DNA from: Amblyornis subalaris | Taxonomy: Eukaryota; Chordata; Aves; Passeriformes; Ptilonorhynchidae | NCBI GenBank assembly: GCA_018881555.1 | Contig: JACAXG010000167.1 | Span: forward strand, 620,001-684,000 | Direction: 5' to 3' | Length of the DNA: 64,000 nt | Part shown: in pieces, positions 56,268-64,000 of the stretch | Layout: each line of letters starts with the position of its first letter | Numbering within the stretch: the first letter of the stretch is position 1 | The notes under the pieces: generated by a model | What the model saw: only the letters and a program-made list of their open reading frames with translations | What the model was told of the DNA's origin: nothing | Database searches by the model: none | Program-made: the position numbers and the translations under genes

Positions 56268-59200
56268 CTCATCATCAGTGAATTTTATCAGTAAGTCCTT
56301 GATGGTCCCATCCAAAATTGGGGTTTGCTGGTGGGTGAGGAAAGATGAAGGTCAGCCCAGATGCTTGGTGTACACGAGGGTTGTCACTGTTGGAGTGAGA
56401 GAAGCTCTTTGTAAGTGATTATTTCCAGCATTTGGGAAGGAACGAGTGGGAATTTACTACTCGATTACAGGCTGTGGTTCGGCATTGAGAAAAGCGGGAT
56501 TTTTTTTAGAAATCCACAATCATAATTTTGATCTTTAAACTTAATTGAACTAATTCAATTAGACCATGCCAGTCTTGCATTTGATTGAAGACTGCAGCTT
56601 GGTTTTGCTAGAAGGTAAGAGTGAACCATGGATAATTCNGACTAGATATGAAAGAGGATTTTTCTCTCTTGTGGGGGCCCAGGAGGGAGGTCGGAGCCTC
56701 CTTTGGCTCAGTGTATCAGCTTATGCTGATATTTGATCAATACACCCTGCTCNCCCATCACATTGACTCTCCTCCAAACCCAGTGAGACCTGCTTTTTGT
56801 CACATAAAAATTGGAATCTGTGACATGGCATGAAGAGGATTCAGCTTCTTCACTTGCTGTTTTATTATTTGGGCAACTGTCACCTTCAAATAAACTCATT
56901 TACAGAAAACATGAGAAATGTGGACAACATGGGCCAGGTGTTTTGCCCTTGCTTTTTGAGGGCAGTGTCCTNTTGAGGTCCCCAGCACATCAGTGACCTC
57001 GAGTATCATTGAAAATATCGGGGTTCATTGTGCTTTTAAATTCAGTGACATCACTCCTAACACTTTANTTCTTCCAGTTGTCTCTGGTGTTAAAAATGAC
57101 CAGTTCGAAGAAACCCCGGGGACCCCCTTAAACACCCTTTTTTTTTTTTCCCCTCCCAACCGGGATCTCGCTTTTTACCGTTTCCTTAATGTTTGCGGCT
57201 AGAAATACAGCTTAAGTGGCATTATGCTAAGTAATTATTCTTACAGGATGCGAAATGAAACAAATTTTGCACAGCATGAAATTATTCCTGCCATGTGCGG
57301 CGTTCGGTGGCGGATTTTTTCCGTTTGGACCACAAACAAGGCTCGGTGGCGACGCGGAGCCGGAGGAGGGGAGGAGGAAAACACCACCAAAGGTAAGTCC
57401 TTGTAGCGAAAAAAAAAAAAAAAAAGAAGAAAAAAATTTTTTTGGCTGGATCAAATATTAAACCTGCTACTACAAATTTCACGCTTTGCATTCCTGACGC
57501 GGATGCCAAGGGACGATGCCAAAAATTAATTGGGAATAATATTCCTTGCCTTTGTGCGCTGCATCCAGCAGAGGGCACAACGGATAAGTGATGGGAGCGG
57601 CGCCGGATCCGCCGCTGCCGATAAGGCTGTTTGTTGATTATTCCTGCAAAAATATGTAGCAACATGCTTTGGTGCTTATTTCCATTTGGGGATGTGGTCT
57701 GGAATGGAGGGTTTGGGTTTAGAACCCTTCCTCCCCCCAGCCCCATCAATGCGTGGGAGACTTTCATGGTTTTGCCCACTTTTATGTTTTGTTAAATTGC
57801 TGGGTTTGCTCGTGGAAGTGTGGGGAGCTGGTTTGGTCTTTGGGTGATGTCTTCAATTAAAAATTCAAATCTTGGCTGCTGACAGGGAGAGGAGGCATCT
57901 CGTAGTGGTGTGTTCTTCCAGCAGGGTTTTTACGAGGGTTTCTGTGGGTAAATATGCTACAGAGTCAAAAAAAAAAAACCAAACCAAACGACAGATTGAA
58001 GATAATTATAAGGAGGGGAATATTGTCCATTTTATTTATGGAAAAATGTGAGTCTCTGGCTTATATATGACAAAACAGTGACTGGGGAGAGAAAGTTTCC
58101 CATTAGTTTCACGTNCTATGGGATGAATCCTGTGATTGCACTAGGGGGGAGATAGGTGGAGAGGAGATGTAAGAGAAGCCTAAAAAACTAGATTTTTTTA
58201 GAAATTCGCTATTATTTGCATTCAATCAATTGTGCAATTAGCAAGATGGACCATTGGGGCACGGCAGTGCCTTCGCTAGTGCAGGAAGGGTGGATATTCC
58301 TAAGTACAGTCAGTGTTCAGAAACACAGCCCCAGGAACAAGCACAACCCTTAAATCGGCCTCTCTGATCAGGGCAGAATTTTTTTGATAACTAACACAGA
58401 TCAGAAAAAAAACCCTGCTAACATGTTCTTCCCACCCATCCTCGTCTGGAAAGCTTGATACTTCAAATCATTCCCACTGCTTCCAGCCCCCTTTGCACAA
58501 GTGGGATGAAGCGGGGAAGGGAGGAAGAGAGGGAANCCTGTGTGAGGAGAAACACAACAGCTCAGTCTTTCTCAAACAACTGAAAAATATATTTCACGCT
58601 GGTTCCTTCCAGTTTCACAACATCCAAATAGATGCTGCCCTGGAACAAGTCAACATTGGATGCAAACAACCTCAGAGCTCAATCTGTGCAAGGAAAAAAA
58701 GAGAAGTCTGTTTTCATGTTCTAGTCTCTCCCTATCTTGTTTCAGGGTTTTTTGTTTAAATCAACACTTTCCAACTGTGTAGATTTTAGCTGGAGGTTTT
58801 TTTTTTTGCTTGCTTGTTTGTTTTGGAGAGGAGGGGGGGGGTTGTAATTTCCCGACGTATGGGAGATAAATGAGATGTTTAAAGCGCCTCAGTGGAGTGG
58901 CATAAAAGCTGGGAAATCAGAGAGATTGTAAAGCTATGTTTGTTTTAGAAATAAAATAAAATAAATCAAGCAAGAGCAGGTTAGAGCTGCTAATACTGAG
59001 CTGATTAAGAGCAGCAGTTACATAAAAAGCAGCTAGAGTCCATATTGTAAGTAAGTATTATTGCAGCCATGAGAAATGCAGCTCCAAAGCTTTTAAGGGC
59101 TGGTGTGACTCTTTTTTTTTTTTTTTTTAATGTGAATTAAGTGCTGATGAAAGGTATGGGATTGACAGCTTTGCAAACTCAGAGTTGCTGTTTAATCACA

Positions 59201-61880
59201 CAACCCGGGGTAGTGCCTACAAGACCTGCAAGGAGCAAGCTGTCCCAGACCTCTGTTGCCTCTGCTTTTAGGGACAGAGATCACTGAATCTCCCAGTCCC
59301 AGCTAGTAGGGTCCAGGATCTATTTGTAGATCTCTACCAGGAGAAAGCATCCATGGACCTGTGAAGTGGTGGAGTCACCATTCCTGGAGNGATTTAAAAG
59401 ATCAGTGGATGATGTGGCACCTNGGGANGTGGGTTAGTGGTGGCANTGGCAGTGCTGGGGAAAGGGTTGAACTCAATGATCTTAGAGGGCTTTACAACCT
59501 NAATAATCCTGTGATTCCAACTCTTGCCATTGTGCAGCCCCTGAGTTGTCCCTCAGACCCCAAATGCCTCCTGCCTCTTCTGCCAAGCCTGAGGCTGGTG
59601 AGAAGTGGAAACCTCCAGCTCCAACGAGGCAGGAGAGCAAAGAGTGCTGCTGCTCTGGTGTGACTGACCCAAAACACCCCCTGGAACTGGAGCTGCAGGA
59701 CCTGAGGAGGAGAGAAGGCTGCTCTTGCCCAATATGTTGGAAATATTGTGTCAAAATATTCACCCAAAATGTTGGAAATGTGCACCAGTCCTGGCAGGTG
59801 GGTCCTTTTCCCTTTAAAAGGAGTAAAAGCTGTGGGGACTGACTGAACCCATTGCAGGGAGGTTTTGTGCCTGCTTCCCTNGGTAGGAACAGGCTGGCTG
59901 CTCTCCCCAAGCTCGTGGCAGGTTGATGGTTGTGGGTATTTCTACTACTCACAAGGCAGTGGTAAGCAGGAATTCCCACTGGGAATTATGGAAATTATTT
60001 CGAGTCAGTTTGGATTAGACTGGGTCATTTTTTTTCTGCTGTTGAAACATTTTCTTTGTGATGCTCCACTCGCCAGCAGAGAAATAATTTGCCTCGTTTG
60101 GAGCATTATTTGAGCCTTTTGGTTTCAAAGGCTTCTTCCTTGCAGGAGCATTTTAAAATGGAAACTGTCTGTGTTCAAAATGAGAAGTCACACTTTTTGT
60201 TTTAAAAAAAAAACCCCTCACCCCTGAATTTTCAGACCTAAAATCNGAATATATAAAATCATGATAAATACGTGCTTGGTAGAAAAAAAAATTCACATCT
60301 CTGCAGGTTCCCCCGGAATTTCCTACAGGTGCCCCTGTTTCCTCAGCTCCACTGATGTCTCCTGGAAAATGGGACNTATCCTGACCTGACTCCTGAGCAG
60401 CTCTCCAGGGTGGGAACAGCACAGGATGAAGACACCTCTCCAAATCCTCCCCTGCATGATCCCTTTTGCAGCTCTCCCTTCCCAGGGAAGGCTCTCCTGG
60501 AAGGGCACCAGGCTGCATCCCAGCCAGCTGAGCACCGGGTGATCCATCCCCTGCTGAGGCAGTGATCCTGGAGGAACCCAGGGGATTGAGTGAGTGGGAG
60601 TCCCCTTCCCTTGGTCCGTGCTGGACCACATCCAGTAAGCAAATAACCCCATTTGGCTCTCCTGGTGTACAAGTTTGTGAAAAAAGCAGGATTTATATAG
60701 ATGTGTATAAGCTAAATATTGAAATATGGCTGAAACAACATTTTAGAGCTCAGGCCAGCTGGTGTATTCCACTCCAGGCAAAGGTGCAGCATCAACTGGC
60801 AGCTGCCTGGAAGGAAAGATGTGAATGGAGACAGCAGGAATAAGTTGCAATGGGGCAGTTGAGGTGTTTTTAAGAGGAGAAAATAATTGCTGATTTCTTC
60901 GGCCTTGTTCTCAAGTGCTCTGTGCCACAGCAAAGCCTTGTCATGACTTTGCATGGGTTTAGCTGCTGTGAAAGGAAAAGAAAAGGATCTCCCACTCTTT
61001 GTTTTGTTTTATTTGCAAAAAAACCTGCCTCTCCTGTGCAAGATGGTGCTGAAGAATAGAAGAAGGAGGAGAGTGATGTCCCTGAGCTCTGCAACGAGCA
61101 GCCAGAGCAGGGAGTGAGAGGGATTGGAGGGATGCAGACTCCAGGGAAGGAAAGCCTTAACTATTGCATAGGAAAAGTGATGTGTGGCCAGTGGTGAGGC
61201 AAAGCTGGAGGAGCTTCACTCCAAGAGGAGATTCACCAGCTATCCCTGCAGGAGAAAAGGATTTCTAAGGATGCAAGAGTGGAGTAGAGCTTTGTGCCTG
61301 TGAGCGGTGCCCGTGAGGTGGGTGTCACCTGGAGGTGACAGGAGGTGTGCAAGGAGAAGCTGCACCAAAAGCCACTCTGGGAGGGCTGTCCATGGCTTCC
61401 TGCATCCCTACCCACATGTTCCTCACTCAGCTGCCTGTGTGGCATATTCCTGTGGCTGGGTGGTGACAGTCTCCTCGGCCTCTCCAGGGCCTGCGTGTCT
61501 CTGAGGTGACCTCCCCACACGTGTCAGAAATGACACGGAGCCAAAACACGGAGGGGATGGTCCCAAACGCAGGCAGCCCTAAAGCACTGGCTGCTGGGTG
61601 CTCAGGGGTGTGGTGGGGGAAGGTTGCTGTGTGCTTCTTCCCTCACCTCATTTCCAGAGCGTGGCTGGTGTTGGGGGTGGAAGAACACTCTTGCTGGACC
61701 CAAACCTGGCCCAGCACAGACGTGACCCTGTCCCTACAGCCGATGTCACCTTTCTTCGGCCCAGACTCCAGGCTCAGACTTCCCTGTGGGTCTGCCTGCC
61801 CCTTGCTGCTTGACCCGTGGCAGGGGACAAATCCCCACCTTTCCCCCTCAGCACAGGAGGACACAACAAAGTTGTGCCTG
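56268..61880. other. intergenic DNA after the gap
   Basis: No gene seen. Holds one CR1 (59361), A, T and G homopolymers (57408-57425, 58798-58808, 58832-58841, 59113-59130) and a unique stretch at 58850-59090 of enhancer-like appearance. Confidence 0.6.
59361..59518 (+). mobile_element. CR1 LINE 3' end, Y-type subfamily
   Basis: Forward copy: GTGGTGGAGTCACCATTCC, GATTTAAAAGATCAGTGGAT, GATCTTAGAGGGCTTTACAA, tail AATAATCCTGTGATTCC. Four Ns. Confidence 0.85.
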
Positions 61881-62470
61881 CCGTGAGGGCCGACCACCGC
61901 GTCCCTCTTCCCTCCGATCCCACACGGGACCGGCTTGGAGGAGCCNCAAGCCCATCCACACCTCTCAAACCTTTTTGGCCAAGTCCGAGGCAGCTCGGCC
62001 ACAGGCACCTGAACCCCTTGAGCGAGGGTTTGCCACGGCCAGCGCTCCGCGGGACGAGAGGAAGGGCTGGAGACGGGAGGGCGGCACGCACCGGCACCGC
62101 ACGCAGCCCTTCCGCCGCCGTCCCTAAGTCCCTGACACATAATCTTGGTCCTGATTTGGTCTCCACCTCATCTGGCTTGTGTAAGCCGCTTCCCGTGACC
62201 TTTCCTCGGCGAAGGGAGGGAGGGGGGGAGGGATGCGGGGGGGCACGCTCGCAGAGCCAGACCCTCCTGCCAGCGGGCAGAGGGTGCTCTTGCCTTGCTT
62301 ATCCCGCTCCCTCCGGGCAGCCGAGGCCGTTTCCCTACAAACCAGCCCTTTCCAGACGCCCGGGCCCAGGGATGCCCGAGCATCCCCGCCGGCCCAGCGC
62401 GCCGCCGACGGATCCGCTTCATTAATATTCCCGCTCGGGTGGGCGGGTGGAGGGAGCGCCGAGCCTAACC
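61880..62470. promoter_or_regulatory. orphan CpG island
   Basis: A sudden CpG-rich block (GGCCGACCACCGCG, GCACCGGCACCGCACGCAGC, GCGCGCCGCCGACGGATCCGC) in otherwise average DNA. No exon with recognisable protein follows on either strand. Directly beyond it the sequence turns AT-rich (62510-62830). It could be a lncRNA or distant-gene promoter. Confidence 0.6.
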
Positions 62471-62479
62471 TACTTTATT

Positions 62480-62830
62480 CAAATAGAAAATGGTGTGTGG
62501 TGGAGTGAGAGAGGGAGATACAGGCGCTCTGCCATAATTCCAGATTTAATTGGAAATTTAGTAAATCTGCTAAAATATTTAGCGGTTTCAATTTTTTCCC
62601 CCACCCCCCTCGTGTAAGAAACAAAAGGATCCAGGTTTATCGTGCGTCTTTCAACAACTTTAATTTCATTTGTAGATTAAGGATGGAAGTAGCATTTCCA
62701 CTCGATTGCATACCGGGCATTAAGGAGACAAAAACGCTCATTGTTTGCCCGAAGTCGGAGGGGTTTGTGCAGACATTAAGCTGTAGGTGGCATTCTTTAT
62801 ACCTGACATCAGGAGCTTTTGTCAGCCCTT
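62480..62830. promoter_or_regulatory. possible conserved AT-rich element beside the CpG island
   Basis: Contains GCCATAATTCCAGATTTAAT, GGAAATTTAGTAAATCTGC, and AAAATATTTAGCGG; unique, no ORF. The juxtaposition of CpG island and AT-rich unique DNA resembles developmental regulatory loci. Confidence 0.25.
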
Positions 62831-64000
62831 CAGCTGACAGGGTTCTCTGCTGACCCCTCGGACGTGTGGGGAGCAGTGAAAACAACCAAACCTTTGCTGC
62901 CAGGTGATGAGGACTCAGGGAGAAGCGGGACAGCCTTATCCCGACCCACTAGGCAGCGGCTGCTGGAAAAATTGGGTAACTCCATTTATTTTTTTTGGAG
63001 AGAGCATCTGAGAGAATTAAAGAGCAAAGGGTTGGTGGCCTTTCCTACAGCATAATCAATAGCAACCCTGGCCCAAGAAGTGCTCAGTGGGACAGTTTTT
63101 GCTCCAAACCCATGAATACGAGTGTTCGTATGCCCAAGGGTTTCATGCTCATGTTGGTGGTGTTGGGGCCAGAGCTGAGGTTAGAGGGTGGGATCCTGGG
63201 CTCAGAGCCTGCAGAATTCACCGGTTTGTGGTTAAAACCAGCACCAGGCCCATTTCAGGGTGATGTTTGTACCCATGCAGGACAGGGGGTGACGGTGCAG
63301 ATAACAGAAGTTGCACTTCCATGTATGATTACAGAAGTTTTGGCCTTAATTGTCCACCTTGGTCTTAAATGTCCACCATGCATGGAAGTAATCTCCCAGC
63401 CAGACATGGTTTTGGGGCTGTCTTGCAAGTTTTGTGTTGTTTGTTTCCCAATACCAACCATTGCTCCNGTGAAAATCAGTGGGAGTTTGGCCCTTGGCTC
63501 ACATGGGAGCAGGGCTGGACTGGGTGCCTGTACAAATCCAATCTCTTCAGTTTTTTTTTGTTTTTTTTTTTTTTAAATAATCCTTTGTTTGTATTCTCTC
63601 TCAAAAACTCAGCCCGGCCCCTTGTGAAGCCATCTTCCTGTAATTCTCTTAACTACTGTAATGCAAACTCACCAGAAAAGCTCCTCGAGAAATCAAGGCT
63701 TTTGTGAGCACCAGGCATGAGGAAGAAAATTGTCGCCTAACCTTTCAGCCATCCTCATTTTCAGGGGAGCAAAGGACAATCTCTGGAGACACAGTTGGGT
63801 TGTTTTTTTTTTTATCTGTGGCAGCTAAATCAGATTTATTAACATGCCACGTTATGAAGGTGGGAAGTAACATTTGTTTTCCCGGGTCTTTAGGGAATTT
63901 ATCCTGCCATCATTAAACTGGATTTCAAACCACCATTTAATGTTTTGTTATTTTTCTCGGGTGGATTTTTTTTTTTTTTTTTTTTTTAGCATCCAGTGTT
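62830..64000. other. right end of the window, no gene seen
   Basis: No repeat or coding exon recognised. T runs lie at 63550-63575, 63807-63817 and 63967-63988. OTX2 is expected further right by synteny but nothing of it is visible. Confidence 0.5.

Noticed and set aside
55601..56315. Several open frames of 120-224 codons around the gap
   Set aside because: They are read through the run of Ns and the ATCC repeat.
57224..57410. Short frame with a good-looking donor (CACCAAAGGTAAGT) that might be an exon
   Set aside because: No matching upstream acceptor-exon continuity and no known protein; open length is only 60 codons.

Overview
This is a vertebrate nuclear window, almost certainly from a bird. 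The dispersed repeats are nearly all CR1 LINE 3' ends with the octamer-type tail seen in birds. There are no mammalian SINEs, the intergenic DNA is repeat-poor, and exons are small and widely spaced. Scattered single Ns look like unresolved or heterozygous bases. One true gap of 225 Ns (56043-56267) lies inside an (ATCC)n microsatellite.

Only one protein-coding gene can be supported: TMEM260 on the + strand, from 18854 to 51008. I assembled 16 coding exons by hand. Every junction is GT-AG, the phases agree throughout, no stop interrupts the frame, and the result is 713 codons plus TAG. The protein matches TMEM260, an ER-membrane protein O-mannosyltransferase (DUF2723 family), along its whole length. 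It has a multi-pass N-terminal half carrying the D-A-G-E and HPPGYP motifs and a soluble C-terminal half. The gene starts in a CpG island (about 18430-19130).

Layout: 1-18430 is intergenic DNA with CR1 copies and some AT-rich stretches that look like conserved regulatory DNA. 18430-19130 is the promoter CpG island and exon 1. 19008-36852 holds introns 1-3 with the tiny exon 2 and the CpG-rich exon 3. 36853-51008 holds exons 4-16. 51009-51800 is the likely 3' UTR, which would include a CR1 fragment. 51800-64000 is downstream intergenic DNA with the ATCC repeat and gap, several enhancer-like blocks and a CpG island with no visible gene (about 61880-62470). From general knowledge of vertebrate synteny, PELI2 should lie to the left and OTX2 to the right, but no coding sequence of either is visible.

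I found no new biological system. The most useful observations are: a G-quadruplex-capable hexamer repeat just after the start codon; a minisatellite beside the exon 1 donor; a 32-nt exon that splits the DAGE motif; a CR1 copy that appears to supply the splicing signals of exon 10; a palindromic DNA-transposon relic in intron 5; a strong cryptic donor inside exon 13; and the orphan CpG island near the right end.
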